NCBI RefSeq assembly: GCF_000425565.1
Contig: NZ_AUDR01000015.1
Location: 1 to 64,000 of the forward strand
Direction of reading: 5' to 3'
Length of the DNA stretch: 64,000 nt
DNA from: Tepidiphilus margaritifer DSM 15129
Lineage (GTDB): Bacteria > Pseudomonadota > Gammaproteobacteria > Burkholderiales > Rhodocyclaceae
In this document: in pieces, positions 43,065 to 53,774 of the stretch
How the letters are laid out: each line of letters begins with the position of its first letter
Numbering within the stretch: the stretch's first letter is position 1
Program-made: the position numbers and the translations under genes
The notes under the pieces: model-generated
Database searches by the model: none
What the model was told of the DNA's origin: nothing
Seen by the model: only the letters and a program-made list of their open reading frames with translations

Positions 43065-43885
43065 TGCCGCAATTGCGCCTGCTCGCCGCCCCGGCGGCGC
43101 ACCAGTGGCTGGCGCGGCATTCCCTGGCCGCGCACCCGCAAGGAACCTACCTCTCGCTCGCCCTGCCGGAACGCCGCGCCGAGCTCGACCGCGAACTCTG
43201 CGCGATCGGCGCCGACTGGGCCTGGATCGACGAGGACGCCGCCTCGAACTGGAGATCCTTTCGGCTTTTCGTCACCGATATGGACTCGACGCTCATCGCC
43301 ATCGAGTGCATCGACGAGATCGCCGATCTGGCCGGCCTCAAACCCGAAGTCGCCCGTATCACCGAAGCGGCCATGCAGGGCGAGCTCGATTTCCGCGAAG
43401 CGCTCGACGCGCGCGTGGCACTCTTGGCCGGCATCCCGGTGGCGCGGCTGGAAGAACTCTACCGCGAACGGGTACGCCTCAATCCCGGCGCGGCCCGGCT
43501 CGTGGCGGCGCTCAAAGCCAACGGCTGTTACTGCGTCCTCGTCTCCGGCGGCTTCACCTTCTTCACCGAGCGACTCGCGCGCGAGCTCGGTTTCGACGAA
43601 CAGCACGCCAACGTGCTCGAAACGAAAGACGACCTCCTCACCGGCCGGCTCGTCGGTCCCGTGATCGACGCCGCCGCCAAGGCCGGCATCCTGCGCACCG
43701 CCGCCGCACGGCTGGGTGCGACCCGGCGCGAGATCCTCGCCGCCGGCGACGGGGCCAACGACCTCGCCATGCTCGCCCTCGCCGGCACGCGGCTCGCCTG
43801 GCGGCCCAAGCCACGCATCCTGCCTCACGTCAACGTCATCAGCATGGCGCAGGGGTTGGATACCGTGCTCGAACTTTTTCCCTAA
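43064..43885 (+). CDS. serB: Phosphoserine phosphatase
   Basis: SerB makes serine from phosphoserine. The HAD motifs are DMDSTLI (catalytic Asp near residue 71), the VSGGFTFF loop and GDGANDLAML. The N-terminal ~60 residues are a short variable region rather than a full ACT pair, and 273 aa is on the short side of the SerB range. It ends in a three-base overlap with the convergent yaaA. Confidence 0.95.
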   Translation: MPQLRLLAAPAAHQWLARHSLAAHPQGTYLSLALPERRAELDRELCAIGADWAWIDEDAASNWRSFRLFVTDMDSTLIAIECIDEIADLAGLKPEVARITEAAMQGELDFREALDARVALLAGIPVARLEELYRERVRLNPGAARLVAALKANGCYCVLVSGGFTFFTERLARELGFDEQHANVLETKDDLLTGRLVGPVIDAAAKAGILRTAAARLGATRREILAAGDGANDLAMLALAGTRLAWRPKPRILPHVNVISMAQGLDTVLELFP

Positions 43886-44667
43886 GCCGCCTTGCGCCGA
43901 AACACCGGCCGATCCGGACTCGAAACCGCCGGATCGTAGGCATAGCCCTCGAGCGAGAAGTCGAGCAGTTCTTCCACCGTCTCCGCCCGTTTCAAGGCCG
44001 CATGGCGCACCATCAGCCCGCGGGCGCGCTTGGCGTAGAAACTGATGATCTTGAAACGCCCGCCCTTCCAGTCCTCGAACGCGGGGCTCACCACCCGTGC
44101 GTCCAGCGCCGCCACGTCCACCACCTTGAAGTATTCCTCGGAGGCGAGATTGACCAACACCGGCTCGCGCCCGGCCGCCGCCTGCGCCTCGAGCAAGCGC
44201 CGCAGGCTTGCCGTCACCGCCTCCCGCCAATAGGCGTAGAGATCGCGCCCGAGCGGATTCTCCAGCCGCGTTCCCATCTCCAGCCGGTGCGGCAGGATGC
44301 GATCGAGCGGCCGCAGTACGCCGTAGAGGCCGGAGAGAATGCGCAGATTCTCCTGCAGCCAGGCGATCGCCGCCGCAGGCAGGCTCGCCGCGTCCAACCC
44401 CTCATAGACGTCGCCCGCATAGGCGAAGAGCGCCGCTTTCGCCTCTGCGGGCGCATGCTCGGGCGACCAGGCCGCATAGCGCCCCACGTTCAGGGCCGCG
44501 AGCTTGTCCGACAAGTCCATGAGCGCCTGCAACTCGGCCGGCGTCAGCCGCCGCAGCCGCTCGACGAGCCCCTGCGCCCGATCGAGAAAATCGGGTAGCG
44601 TCGTCTCCGCCACGGGAGCAGGCGTATCGAAGTCCATCGCTTTGGCCGGGGAGATCACGAATATCAT
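43882..44667 (-). CDS. yaaA: Peroxide stress protein YaaA
   Basis: The 261-residue protein begins [13 protein letters not shown] and has NPLGRDLYAYWRE, VNLASEEYFK and the C-terminal KIISFYAKRARGLM block, all diagnostic of YaaA. In E. coli it lowers free iron under peroxide stress and is induced by OxyR. It shares ATGA with the upstream trmH-like gene and ends the long minus-strand run that begins with rpsB. A much longer open frame upstream is shadow of trmH and rnhB. Confidence 0.95.
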   Translation of the reverse strand: MIFVISPAKAMDFDTPAPVAETTLPDFLDRAQGLVERLRRLTPAELQALMDLSDKLAALNVGRYAAWSPEHAPAEAKAALFAYAGDVYEGLDAASLPAAAIAWLQENLRILSGLYGVLRPLDRILPHRLEMGTRLENPLGRDLYAYWREAVTASLRRLLEAQAAAGREPVLVNLASEEYFKVVDVAALDARVVSPAFEDWKGGRFKIISFYAKRARGLMVRHAALKRAETVEELLDFSLEGYAYDPAVSSPDRPVFRRKAA

Positions 44668-45482
44668 GAGACGACTCCTTTCTTGGCTTGGCAAAGCCGC
44701 TGCCGCACCGCCTCGAACAGACACACCGCCGCCGCCGCGGCGACGTTGAGCGACTCCATCGCCCCTGGCATGGGAATGCGCACGCAGGCGTCCGCCGTGG
44801 CGAGCCACTCGGGGCGCACGCCGGCGCCTTCTGCACCGAAGAGCCACAGCGCCGGTGCTTTCAGATCGAGCGCGTAGAGCGGCACAGCCTTCCCGGCGAG
44901 CGCCGTGGCGAAAACCCGGCCGCGGCGCGCGGCGAACCAGGGCTCGGGATCGTCGATCGTCGCGATGGGCAGCACGAAGTGCGCCCCCATCGCCGCACGC
45001 AGTACTTTGGGCGCCCAAGGATCGGCGCAGCCCGGCCCGAGCAGCACCGCGCCCACGCCCGCCGCGGCGGCGGTGCGCAGGATCGCGCCGACGTTGCCCG
45101 GCTCCTGCACCCCGTCGAGCAGCACGAGATCGCGCCCGGCGAGCTCCTGCGGCGCGAGCGCCAGCGTACGGCGCGCGAACCGCGCCACGATACCGGCCGG
45201 CGTCTCGGTGGCGGCAAGCGCGCGAAAAACCGGGGAAGCAACGCGAACGCGAGCGCACGCGGGCGGCAGTGACTCGAGCACGGGCGCGAAACGACCTTCC
45301 CGCCCCTCCTCGACGAACACCGCCTCCGGCATCCAGCCGGCCTGCAGCGCCGCGGTGAGCAGGTGATCGCCTTCGAGCACGAGCCACGGCTCGCGCTTGC
45401 GAAAGGACGCCTCGTTCAACCAGCGCCGGATCGCGCGCACTTGGGGATTGTCGCGCGAGCGGATCTCCTGCCAGGCGTTCAT
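44664..45482 (-). CDS. TrmH/SpoU family RNA 2'-O-methyltransferase
   Basis: The SPOUT motifs are visible: [20 protein letters not shown] (motif 1), [11 protein letters not shown] (motif 2) and [22 protein letters not shown] (motif 3), preceded by an N-terminal substrate-binding domain ([14 protein letters not shown]). It methylates the ribose of an RNA nucleotide, most likely in rRNA, but the site is not clear. 272 aa. Both ends are ATGA overlaps, with rnhB and yaaA. Confidence 0.93.
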   Translation of the reverse strand: MNAWQEIRSRDNPQVRAIRRWLNEASFRKREPWLVLEGDHLLTAALQAGWMPEAVFVEEGREGRFAPVLESLPPACARVRVASPVFRALAATETPAGIVARFARRTLALAPQELAGRDLVLLDGVQEPGNVGAILRTAAAAGVGAVLLGPGCADPWAPKVLRAAMGAHFVLPIATIDDPEPWFAARRGRVFATALAGKAVPLYALDLKAPALWLFGAEGAGVRPEWLATADACVRIPMPGAMESLNVAAAAAVCLFEAVRQRLCQAKKGVVS

Positions 45483-46057
45483 CGTTCGCTTCCGTTGGCC
45501 GCCGCGCGCACCGGGGCGAAACTGCGGCGATGCTCGGGACAAGGCCCGAGGCATGCGAGCGCCGCCAGATGCGCGGCCGTGCCGTACCCTTTGTGCCGAG
45601 CGAATCCATACCCGGGATAACGGCGATCCAGCGCCACGAGCCGCGCGTCGCGGTGCGTCTTCGCCAGAATCGAGGCCGCCATGATGGCCGGCTCGAGGGC
45701 GTCACCGCCGATGATCGTGCGTACCGGCACCTCCAGCGTCGGCGCCCGGTTGCCGTCGACCAACACTTCGTCCGGCACCAGGGGCAATGCCGCCACGGCG
45801 CGCGCCATCGCCCGCAGCGTCGCCCGCAGGATGTTCCATTCATCGATCTCGGAGGCCGACGCTTCGGCGATCGCCCAGACAAGTGCGCTGGCGCGAATTT
45901 CCGCCGCGAGCCGTTCACGCCGGCTCGGGCTCAGTTTCTTCGAATCGTTCAAGCCCGGCAGCGAGACTCCGGGCGGAAGGATCACCGCCGCGGCCACCAC
46001 CGGCCCGGCGAGCGGCCCGCGCCCCGCCTCGTCCACGCCACAGAGGTAACCCGCCAT
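45479..46057 (-). CDS. rnhB: Ribonuclease HII
   Basis: RNase HII removes misincorporated ribonucleotides and RNA from RNA-DNA hybrids. [19 protein letters not shown] carries the catalytic Asp and Glu, followed by [13 protein letters not shown], and [11 protein letters not shown]. 192 aa is normal. It lies three bases after lpxB and shares ATGA with the trmH-like gene. The lpxB-rnhB order is widespread in proteobacteria. Confidence 0.97.
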   Translation of the reverse strand: MAGYLCGVDEAGRGPLAGPVVAAAVILPPGVSLPGLNDSKKLSPSRRERLAAEIRASALVWAIAEASASEIDEWNILRATLRAMARAVAALPLVPDEVLVDGNRAPTLEVPVRTIIGGDALEPAIMAASILAKTHRDARLVALDRRYPGYGFARHKGYGTAAHLAALACLGPCPEHRRSFAPVRAAANGSER

Positions 46058-46060
46058 CGT

Positions 46061-47227
46061 CTATCTTCCCCCGAATCTCTGCCCGAACCGCGTCAGGATC
46101 GCCTCGCGCGCGCGACGGGCGGTGTCTTGGCGCAGCATGAGGTGCAATTCGGTGAAGCGCTCGGTGAGCCGCTCGCGCGCTGGTGCGTCTTCGAACCAGC
46201 GCAACACCGCCGCGGCCAGATCGGCGGGATTCGCCTCGTCCTGCAGCAGCTCGGGCACCACCGTCTCGCGCAGCAGGATGTTGGGCAAACCCACCCACGG
46301 CAGATAGGCCATGCGCCGCAGCAGGCGGTATTGCCAGGGATTCATGCGATAGGCGATCACCATCGGACGCTTGAGGAGCGCCGCCTCCAGCGCGGCCGTG
46401 CCACTGGCGAGCAGCACGACGTCGGCCGCCGCCATCGCCTCGTGCGCCCGCCGCGGCAGCACACGGGCCTCGAGCTCGGGCGCCTCGGCCAGGGCCTGGG
46501 CCACGAGGGCATCACCCAAGGCGTTCGCCGTGGGCAGAAGCAAGACCAGCTCCGGCAGGGCTTGGCGCAGGCGGGCCGCGGCGGCGAGGAAGACGGGCAA
46601 GAGGTGCCGCAACTCCCCCTCGCGGCTACCCGGCAGGAGCGCCAGCACCGGTGCCTGCGGCGCGATTCCCAGCGCGGTCCGGGCTTCCCCCTGGTCCGGC
46701 ACGAGCGGCAGCCGGTCGGCGAGCGGATGGCCGACGAAACACGCCTCGACCCCGGTCTCGGCATAGAGCGGCGGTTCGAAGGGGAAAAGGCACAGCATCA
46801 GGTCGACGGCGCGGGCGATCGTTGTCAATCGCCCACGGCGCCAGGCCCAGATCGAAGGGCTGACGAAATGCACCGTGCCGATACCGGCACGTTTGAGCCG
46901 CGCCTCCAGCCCCAGGTTGAAATCCGGTGCGTCGATCCCGATGAAGAGATCCACCGGCGGCGACTCGAACGCGCGCGCCAGTTCGCGGCGAAAACGCACG
47001 AGCTGCGGATAGCGCCTGAGCGCGTCGACGAAGCCATGCACCGCCAGCGGCTCGTACGACCAGCGCGCCTCGAACCCTTGGACACGCATCGCCTCGCCGC
47101 CCACGCCCCAGAAACGCGCTTCCGGCAGCGCCGGACGCAGCCCTTCGAGGAGCAGCCCTCCCAAGAGGTCGCCCGAAGCCTCTCCGGCCACGAGGGCGAC
47201 CGAGGTCCTCTCAGCGGACGATGCCAC
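46061..47227 (-). CDS. lpxB: Lipid A disaccharide synthase
   Basis: LpxB joins UDP-diacylglucosamine and lipid X. The family blocks [57 protein letters not shown] and the C-terminal [10 protein letters not shown] are present; 388 aa is typical. The start is GTG, overlapping the end of lpxA by 17 bases. Confidence 0.96.
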   Translation of the reverse strand: MASSAERTSVALVAGEASGDLLGGLLLEGLRPALPEARFWGVGGEAMRVQGFEARWSYEPLAVHGFVDALRRYPQLVRFRRELARAFESPPVDLFIGIDAPDFNLGLEARLKRAGIGTVHFVSPSIWAWRRGRLTTIARAVDLMLCLFPFEPPLYAETGVEACFVGHPLADRLPLVPDQGEARTALGIAPQAPVLALLPGSREGELRHLLPVFLAAAARLRQALPELVLLLPTANALGDALVAQALAEAPELEARVLPRRAHEAMAAADVVLLASGTAALEAALLKRPMVIAYRMNPWQYRLLRRMAYLPWVGLPNILLRETVVPELLQDEANPADLAAAVLRWFEDAPARERLTERFTELHLMLRQDTARRAREAILTRFGQRFGGR

Positions 47228-47993
47228 GGCCCGGTTGCGCGAGAAAATCGACGAGCGGCTGCAACTCCGGCTGCTCGGCGGCCAATTCGGCGATGCGCTC
47301 GCGCGCCTCGGCGAACGTCAAGCCGCTGCGATAGAGCAGTTTGTAAGCGCGCCGGATGGCGGCGATCGCCTCGGACGAAAACCCCCGACGACGCAAGCCC
47401 TCGGCGTTGATACCGTGCGGCGCGGCCGGATTGCCCGCCACCGTCACGTAGGGCGGAAGGTCTTGCAGCAGCACCGTGCCCACCCCGCAGAAGCTGTGCG
47501 CTCCCACGCGCACGAATTGGTGCACGCCGGTAAAGCCGCCGAGGATCGCCCAGTCCCCCACCACGACGTGGCCCGCGAGCGTGGCGTTGTTGGCGAAAAT
47601 CGTGTGATTGCCCACGACGCAGTCGTGTGCCACGTGCACGTAGGCCATGATCCAGTTGTCGTCGCCCACGCGCGTCTCACCCCCGCCCTGCACCGTGCCG
47701 ACGTTGAAGGAGCAGTATTCGCGAATGGTGTTGCGATGCCCGATCGACAGCCGCGTGGGTTCCCCCGCGTACTTCATGTCCTGCGGCACCTGCCCCAGCG
47801 AGCAAAAAGGAAAGACCCGGTTGTCCTCCCCCAGCGTGGTGTGCCCTTCGAGCACACAGTGCGCCTCGATCCGCGTACGCGCCCCGATCTTCACGTGCGG
47901 GCCGATCACGCAGTAGGGGCCGATCTTCACCCCCTCGGCGAGCTCGGCACCAGGGGCGACGATCGCGCTGGGATGGATTTCGACCGCGCTCAT
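47211..47993 (-). CDS. lpxA: UDP-N-acetylglucosamine acyltransferase
   Basis: LpxA adds the first acyl chain of lipid A to UDP-GlcNAc. The hexapeptide repeats form a left-handed beta-helix ([16 protein letters not shown] onward), and the catalytic His lies in [15 protein letters not shown]. The helical C-terminus ([16 protein letters not shown]) is normal. 260 aa. The ATG overlaps the fabZ stop (ATGA). Confidence 0.97.
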   Translation of the reverse strand: MSAVEIHPSAIVAPGAELAEGVKIGPYCVIGPHVKIGARTRIEAHCVLEGHTTLGEDNRVFPFCSLGQVPQDMKYAGEPTRLSIGHRNTIREYCSFNVGTVQGGGETRVGDDNWIMAYVHVAHDCVVGNHTIFANNATLAGHVVVGDWAILGGFTGVHQFVRVGAHSFCGVGTVLLQDLPPYVTVAGNPAAPHGINAEGLRRRGFSSEAIAAIRRAYKLLYRSGLTFAEARERIAELAAEQPELQPLVDFLAQPGRGIVR

Positions 47994-48430
47994 TTCAAGC
48001 CTTTCAGGGCGCACATGAGCTGCGCCTGGGCCGCGATCTCCTCGCCGACGCGGGCCGTGGCCGAATACTTCGAGATGCCACGCACGTTGCGCAGCAATTC
48101 CACCTCCAACAGAAGCTGATCCCCCGGCACCACCGGACGGCGGAACCGCGCCTCGTCGATGCCGGCAAAATAGACGATGGAATCGGCATTGGGGCGCGTG
48201 CCCATGGTCTCGAAGGAGAGCACGGCCGCGGCCTGGGCGAGCGCTTCCAGAATCAGCACGCCCGGCATCACCGGTGCGTGCGGGAAATGCCCCGGGAAGA
48301 AGGGCTCGTTGATGGTGACGTTTTTCAACGCCAGGATGCGTTTGCCCACCTCCATCTCGAGCACGCGGTCGACCAGGAGGAAGGGATAGCGATGCGGCAG
48401 ATACTGCAGGATCTGTTCGATGTTCATCAT
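47990..48430 (-). CDS. fabZ: 3-hydroxyacyl-ACP dehydratase FabZ
   Basis: FabZ dehydrates beta-hydroxyacyl-ACP in fatty acid synthesis and competes with LpxA/LpxD for the same acyl-ACP pool. [13 protein letters not shown] contains the catalytic His, FPGHFP follows and Glu lies in [11 protein letters not shown]. 146 aa is normal. Two ATG codons stand in tandem at the start. Confidence 0.97.
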   Translation of the reverse strand: MMNIEQILQYLPHRYPFLLVDRVLEMEVGKRILALKNVTINEPFFPGHFPHAPVMPGVLILEALAQAAAVLSFETMGTRPNADSIVYFAGIDEARFRRPVVPGDQLLLEVELLRNVRGISKYSATARVGEEIAAQAQLMCALKGLK

Positions 48431-48469
48431 GTCGCAGGGCTCGCGGCAAAAAATCGGGGAAAGCGGGGA

Positions 48470-49510
48470 TCAGTCTTCGTCGGCGAGTTCGGCCAGACGC
48501 TTCTCGAGGCGGCGAATGCGCTCGGCCATCGCATCGAGATGACGCAAATGGGCGAAATTGCGCCGCCACTCCTCGTAGGGCTGTAACGGGATGCCAGCGC
48601 CGTAGACACCGGGTTTGGTAATGGGCTTCATCACGCCCGAGCCAGCCATGATGGTCACGTCGTCGCAGATCTCCACGTGCCCGGCGATGCCGACCTGTCC
48701 GCCCAGACGGCAACGGCGCCCGATGCGGGTGCTGCCGCCCACGCCGACACAACCGGCCATGGCGGTGTGCGCCCCGACGTGGCAGTTGTGTCCGATCTGG
48801 ATCTGGTTGTCGAGGATGACCCCCTCCTCGATCACGGTGTCTTCGAGCGCGCCACGGTCGATCGAGGTATTCGCCCCGATCTCCACGTCGTCGCCGATCA
48901 CCACCCGGCCGAGCTGCGGGATCTTCACCCAGCGCTCTTCCTCCCCGTCCCAGGCAAAGCCGAAGCCGTCGGCGCCGATCACCGCCCCTGAGTGGATACG
49001 CACGCGGGCGCCGATCACGCATCCGGGGTAGATCGTGACGTTGGCGGCGATGCGGCAATCCGATCCGACACTGCTGCCCGCGCCGATCACGCTGCCCGCG
49101 CCGATCACGGTATGCGCTCCGACCCTCGCCCCGGCCTCCACCACCGCGTTCGGCCCGATGGTGCAGCTCGGATCGACCTCACCCAGCACCACCGCGCTGG
49201 GATGCACCCCTGGGATCGGCTCCGGTTCCGGGTGCAGCCACTGCGCCGCCTTGGCGTAGAGCAGGTAGGGGTCGGCAGCGAACACCAAGGCCAGATGCGG
49301 CGGCGCCCGATCGGCGAATTTGGGCGAGAGGATCACGGCGCTCGCGTGACACTGCGGCAAGCGCGCGAGATACTTCGGCTGTGCCACGAAAGTGAGATCC
49401 CCGGGCTGCGCCGCCTCCAGCGAGGCCACACGACGCAGCACGAGCGCGGGATCGCCGCGCACCTCGACGCCGAAGCGCTCGGCGAGCGCCCCCAGCGTGC
49501 GTTCAGCCAT
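48470..49510 (-). CDS. lpxD: UDP-3-O-acylglucosamine N-acyltransferase
   Basis: LpxD adds the second acyl chain in lipid A synthesis. The N-terminal UDP-binding domain (about 1-100) is followed by the hexapeptide helix with the catalytic-His block [17 protein letters not shown] and a C-terminal helix ([15 protein letters not shown]). 346 aa. ATG at 49510 overlaps the ompH stop (TGATG); GTG one codon earlier is equally possible. Confidence 0.96.
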   Translation of the reverse strand: MAERTLGALAERFGVEVRGDPALVLRRVASLEAAQPGDLTFVAQPKYLARLPQCHASAVILSPKFADRAPPHLALVFAADPYLLYAKAAQWLHPEPEPIPGVHPSAVVLGEVDPSCTIGPNAVVEAGARVGAHTVIGAGSVIGAGSSVGSDCRIAANVTIYPGCVIGARVRIHSGAVIGADGFGFAWDGEEERWVKIPQLGRVVIGDDVEIGANTSIDRGALEDTVIEEGVILDNQIQIGHNCHVGAHTAMAGCVGVGGSTRIGRRCRLGGQVGIAGHVEICDDVTIMAGSGVMKPITKPGVYGAGIPLQPYEEWRRNFAHLRHLDAMAERIRRLEKRLAELADED

Positions 49511-50016
49511 CACTGCCCCGCCGACTCGAGCGTTTTGATGACTTGGTCGGTGATGTCGATGCGCGGACTCGCGTAGACCGCATCCTGCAGCACGAGGTCG
49601 TACTTGCCGTCTTCCGCAACTTTCTTGATCGCCTTGTTGGCCTGATCGAGCACGCGGGCGAGCTCTTCGTTGCGCCGCTGGTTGAGATCCTCGCGGAATT
49701 CACGCTGCTTGCGCTGGAAATCGCGGCTCATCTCGGCAAACGCCCGCTCCTTGCGGCTGCGTTCGCTCTCGTTCATCGACGCGCCCTTGCGCTCCAGTTC
49801 CTGCTGCAGCGCCTGCAGCTCATCGGCCATGCGTTTCAACTCCCGATCGCGCGGCTCGAATTCCTTCTCCAAGCGCTTCTGCGCCGCCACGGCCGGGGGC
49901 GCCTCACGCATGAGGCGCTCCGAATTGACGAAACCGATCTTGGCTTCTGCCCAGGCCATCGCACTCGTCAGACCCAGCGACAATGCCACCAATACCGCCA
50001 CGGATTTTCTCTTCAC
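49510..50016 (-). CDS. skp: OmpH/Skp-like periplasmic chaperone
   Basis: Skp holds unfolded outer-membrane proteins for BamA. A signal peptide ([22 protein letters not shown]) leads to the [12 protein letters not shown] motif, then a long coiled-coil tentacle region (about 45-125) and a [20 protein letters not shown] end. I choose GTG at 50016 (GAGAGAGG upstream), giving 168 aa; an ATG nine codons earlier is possible but would extend the signal peptide atypically. It lies 87 bases after bamA. Confidence 0.9.
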   Translation of the reverse strand: MKRKSVAVLVALSLGLTSAMAWAEAKIGFVNSERLMREAPPAVAAQKRLEKEFEPRDRELKRMADELQALQQELERKGASMNESERSRKERAFAEMSRDFQRKQREFREDLNQRRNEELARVLDQANKAIKKVAEDGKYDLVLQDAVYASPRIDITDQVIKTLESAGQ

Positions 50017-50103
50017 GCTGACCTCTCTCGTCTTCACAGGCATTACACAAATACACCCCGTGACATCATGCCTACGATGCCTTCTACGGGAAGGATGTCG
50101 AGT

Positions 50104-52413
50104 TTAGAACATGGTTCCGAACTGGAATTGGAAGTTCTGCGTTTTGTCCTTGTAATTGGAACCACCGACGTCTTTACGCACCGGCACGGCGAAACTGAAC
50201 TTCAACGGACCCAAGGGCGAGGACCAGGAAAAACCGATACCCGTACTCACCCGCATGTCGTTGAGCTTGACGGGATCGTGCTGATCCCACACATAACCCG
50301 AATCGACGAAGACCGACATACGGAAGGTTTTGTCCATCCCCAGCCCGGGCAGAGGGAAATAATACTCGGCGTTGAGCACGATCTTGCGCGTGCCGCCGTA
50401 AGCGTCGCCATTCTCGTCCTTGCGCCCAAGGCTGCCGGCGTCGAACCCGCGCACCGAGCCGATACCACCCACGTAGTAGTTGCGGAAGAATGGAACATCC
50501 TTGTCGCCGTAGGATTCGATCCAACCGAAGTCGCCATTGAGCATCAGCGCCTGACGCTCGGTGACCGGGATCCACCACTGGTGCTGGTAGGAGAGCTTGA
50601 CGATCTCGATGTCCCCCGGCGGCAGGTCCACTTCGGCCGAGACGCGCTGATAGCGCCCTTTCATCGGGTAGATGCGCGAGTCGCGCGTATCGCGCGCCCA
50701 CCCGGCGGTGAGCATCAACGAGGAGACGCCGCTGCAGTCGTAATCACCTTCCTCGCAAAACTTTCTATAGCGATCGGGACTATCCCAATAGGTATCGATC
50801 TTGGTCAGATCGTAAGCAAGGCCGAACTGGATGTTGTCATCTTCACCGATCGGCCAGCCCATACGCAGCCCCGCGCCGAGGGAACGGGTCTTGTAGCGCG
50901 AAATGCTGTAGCTCTGGGATGGATCGAACGTGCGGTAATAAATATCGTAGCCAAGTGAAACGCCGTCGATCGTATAGTACGGATCGGTGAACGAGAGCGA
51001 AGCCGTGCGTTTCGAGCGGCTGGTATCGACCTGCAGACCCAGCGACTTGCCACTGCCGAAGATGTTGTCCTGGGTGACCGATCCCGAGAGCACGACGCTA
51101 TCGGAGCTCGAAAAGCCCGCCCCGACCATCAGGTTGCCGGTGGGTTTCTCCTTCACCGTGAAATTGACGTCGACTTGGTCGGTGGTACCGGGCACGGGCT
51201 GGGTCTCCACCTGCACGTCGTCAAAATACCCCAGACGGTCGATGCGTTGCTTGGACTTGTTGATTTTCTCGGCGTCGTACCACTCGCCTTCCATCTGCCG
51301 CATCTCGCGCCGTACCACTTCGTCGCGGGTACGCGTATTGCCGCCCACGTTGATGCGATGCACATAGGTGCGCCGACCCGGATCGACGAAGATGGTGAAG
51401 GCCACCTGACGCTTCTCACGATCGATCTCGGGCGCGGCATTGACGTTGGCAAAGGCATAGCCCTCGTTGCCGAGGCGGTCGGTCACCGCTTTGATGGTGG
51501 CGTTGAGTTTCTCGCGCGAAAAGACGTCACCGGGTTTGAGCTGGGCGAGCTTGCGGTATTCCTCTTCCGGCAGGATGAGGTTGCCGGCGAAGCGCACCGC
51601 CGAGACCGTGTAGCGCTCCCCTTCCCTGATCGAGATCGAAATGTAGATGTTCTGCTTGTCCGGCGCGATCGACACCGAAGCCGACTCGATCTCGAAATCG
51701 AGGTATCCCTGGTTCATGTAGAAGGAGCGCAGCGCCTCCAGATCCTGCTGCAGTTTCTCACGCGAATAGCGGTCGGACTTGGTGTACCAGGTGAGCCACC
51801 CCGGGGTGGTCAACTGGAATTTTTTCAGGAGCTCTTTTTCGGAAAAGGCCTTGTTACCGACGATCTTGATCTCGGCGATCTTGGCCGGTTCCCCTTCGGT
51901 GATGTCGAACCGAATGGCCACCCGGTTGCGCGGCAAAGGCGTGATGGTCGTTTGGATATCCACCGCATAGTAGCCGCGCGAGAGGTATTGGCGCTTGAGC
52001 TCCTGCTCCGCCTGTCGCAGCAGGGAGCGGTCGAAGATGCGCGATTCGGCCAAACCGACGCCGCGCAATGCCTGCTTGATGGTATCGACGTCGAACTCTT
52101 TCATGCCGACGAACTGCAGCTCGCCGATGGCAGGCCGTTCGTCGACGATGACCACCAGCACGTTGCCGTCGGCTTCGATGCGCACGTCGCTGAAAAATCC
52201 CGTCTCGAAGAGCTTGCGCACCGCCTCGTCGGCCTGCTCCTGGGTGATGCGCTCACCCACCTTCACCGGCAGATAGCTGAAGATGGTTCCGGCCTCGACG
52301 CGCTGGATCCCCTCGACGCGGATGTCCTTGACCACGAACGGCTCGAATGCCTGGACCGACCCTGCGAGCAATGCTCCGATCAGGGCCACCACCGCCGCCA
52401 ATTTTTTCTTCAT
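50104..52413 (-). CDS. bamA: Outer membrane protein assembly factor BamA
   Basis: BamA is the core of the BAM complex that inserts outer-membrane proteins. The signal peptide is [21 protein letters not shown]. Five POTRA repeats follow (about 22-425; VKDIRVEGIQR opens the first). The C-terminal barrel holds the IGSVRGFDAGSLG VRGF motif of loop 6 and ends in FQFQFGTMF with a terminal Phe. 769 aa. The ATG overlaps the rseP stop (ATGA). Confidence 0.97.
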   Translation of the reverse strand: MKKKLAAVVALIGALLAGSVQAFEPFVVKDIRVEGIQRVEAGTIFSYLPVKVGERITQEQADEAVRKLFETGFFSDVRIEADGNVLVVIVDERPAIGELQFVGMKEFDVDTIKQALRGVGLAESRIFDRSLLRQAEQELKRQYLSRGYYAVDIQTTITPLPRNRVAIRFDITEGEPAKIAEIKIVGNKAFSEKELLKKFQLTTPGWLTWYTKSDRYSREKLQQDLEALRSFYMNQGYLDFEIESASVSIAPDKQNIYISISIREGERYTVSAVRFAGNLILPEEEYRKLAQLKPGDVFSREKLNATIKAVTDRLGNEGYAFANVNAAPEIDREKRQVAFTIFVDPGRRTYVHRINVGGNTRTRDEVVRREMRQMEGEWYDAEKINKSKQRIDRLGYFDDVQVETQPVPGTTDQVDVNFTVKEKPTGNLMVGAGFSSSDSVVLSGSVTQDNIFGSGKSLGLQVDTSRSKRTASLSFTDPYYTIDGVSLGYDIYYRTFDPSQSYSISRYKTRSLGAGLRMGWPIGEDDNIQFGLAYDLTKIDTYWDSPDRYRKFCEEGDYDCSGVSSLMLTAGWARDTRDSRIYPMKGRYQRVSAEVDLPPGDIEIVKLSYQHQWWIPVTERQALMLNGDFGWIESYGDKDVPFFRNYYVGGIGSVRGFDAGSLGRKDENGDAYGGTRKIVLNAEYYFPLPGLGMDKTFRMSVFVDSGYVWDQHDPVKLNDMRVSTGIGFSWSSPLGPLKFSFAVPVRKDVGGSNYKDKTQNFQFQFGTMF

Positions 52414-53774
52414 CCGCTCACACTCGACCAAATCCGGGACACATCGTTGAACAGCGCGATCGCCATCAACGTCATCAATAACGCCAAGCCGATCTGCTGG
52501 CCGATTTCCATCGCCCGCTCGGAGAGCGGCCGGCCGCGCACGGCTTCGAGCGAATAATACAGCAAATGGCCCCCATCCAGAATCGGCACCGGCAGCAGGT
52601 TCAACACGCCGAGGCTGATGCTCACGAGCGCGACGAAGCGCAGATAGTGCTCCAAGCCCATTTTCGCCGTCTGGCCGGCATAGTCGGCAATGGTGAGCGG
52701 ACCGGAGAGGTTCTTGAGCGATGCCTCACCGATGAGCATCCGCCCGAAGAGGCGCAAACTCATCGTGCTCACTTCCCAGGTCTGGCGCAGCGCCATGCCC
52801 ACCGCTTGCAGGGGCGGATAGCGCACGGACACGAGGAATTCCTCGTCGGAGACGGGGCGCACCGCCACCCCGATACGCCCGATCGTCCCCCCTTGGCCAT
52901 CGTCGACCGGCTCGGCGAAGACATCGCGCTCCAGTGTCTGCCCCCCCTGCTCCAAAGTGAAACGCAAAGTCTTGCCGGGGTTCGCGCGCACGATCTCGAC
53001 CAGATCCCGCCAATCGGTGATCGGCTTACCCTCGATGGCCCGCACCCGCATCCCGGCCACGATGCCGGCGCGTTCGGCCGGGCTGCCCGGCGCAACGCTG
53101 CCCACCACCGGCTCCAGGGGCGGACGCCAGGGTTTGAGCCCCAGCTGCACCATGACGTCGTCGCTGCCGTGATCGACGACGACGCCGGCGAGCGGCAAGG
53201 AGAGCGTCAGGTGCTCGCCGCCGCGCTCCACCTCCAGCGTCACCGCCTCGCGGCGCAGGGCCGCGGCGAGCACTTCCCAGCGCAATTGGGGCAGACTCAC
53301 CACCGAGTGCCCATCCACCGCCACCACCCGGTCCCCCGGTCGCAAACCCGCCTGCGCAGCAACGCTCTCGGCCGGCGGGTCGATGCGCGCCAGCGGTTCG
53401 CGCACGCCCACCGTATAGAGCGCCGCATAGAGAACGATCGCCAACGCGAGGTTGGCCAAGGGTCCCGCGACTACGACCAACATGCGCTTGCCCACCGGCT
53501 GGCGGTTGAACGCACGGGCGAGATCCTCGGGCGCCACCGGGCCTTCCCGCTCATCGACCATCTTCACGTAGCCGCCCAAGGGGACGGCGGCGAGCACCCA
53601 CTCGGTGCCGTCGCGCCCGAAACGGCGTGACCACAGCGCCGGCCCGAAACCGATGGAAAAGCGCAGCACCTTCACGCCGCAGGCCCGGGCGACGAGGTAG
53701 TGCCCCAGCTCATGAAAGAAGATGAGCCCTCCCAAGGCGATCACGAAGGGCACGAGGTAAGAGAAGACGTTCAT
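52410..53774 (-). CDS. rseP: Site-2 protease RseP
   Basis: RseP cleaves transmembrane anti-sigma factors such as RseA to free sigma E. The zinc site HELGH is at residues 21-25 in the first membrane helix, two PDZ domains are in the middle (about 115-290), and [17 protein letters not shown] with the third ligand Asp is near the C-terminus. 454 aa. It shares ATGA with both dxr and bamA; the dxr-rseP-bamA order is common in proteobacteria. Confidence 0.97.
   Translation of the reverse strand: MNVFSYLVPFVIALGGLIFFHELGHYLVARACGVKVLRFSIGFGPALWSRRFGRDGTEWVLAAVPLGGYVKMVDEREGPVAPEDLARAFNRQPVGKRMLVVVAGPLANLALAIVLYAALYTVGVREPLARIDPPAESVAAQAGLRPGDRVVAVDGHSVVSLPQLRWEVLAAALRREAVTLEVERGGEHLTLSLPLAGVVVDHGSDDVMVQLGLKPWRPPLEPVVGSVAPGSPAERAGIVAGMRVRAIEGKPITDWRDLVEIVRANPGKTLRFTLEQGGQTLERDVFAEPVDDGQGGTIGRIGVAVRPVSDEEFLVSVRYPPLQAVGMALRQTWEVSTMSLRLFGRMLIGEASLKNLSGPLTIADYAGQTAKMGLEHYLRFVALVSISLGVLNLLPVPILDGGHLLYYSLEAVRGRPLSERAMEIGQQIGLALLMTLMAIALFNDVSRIWSSVSG

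Noticed and set aside
43882-45918. 678-codon frame that contains yaaA
   Set aside because: Only the last 261 codons match YaaA; the upstream part is a shadow of the trmH-like gene and rnhB.
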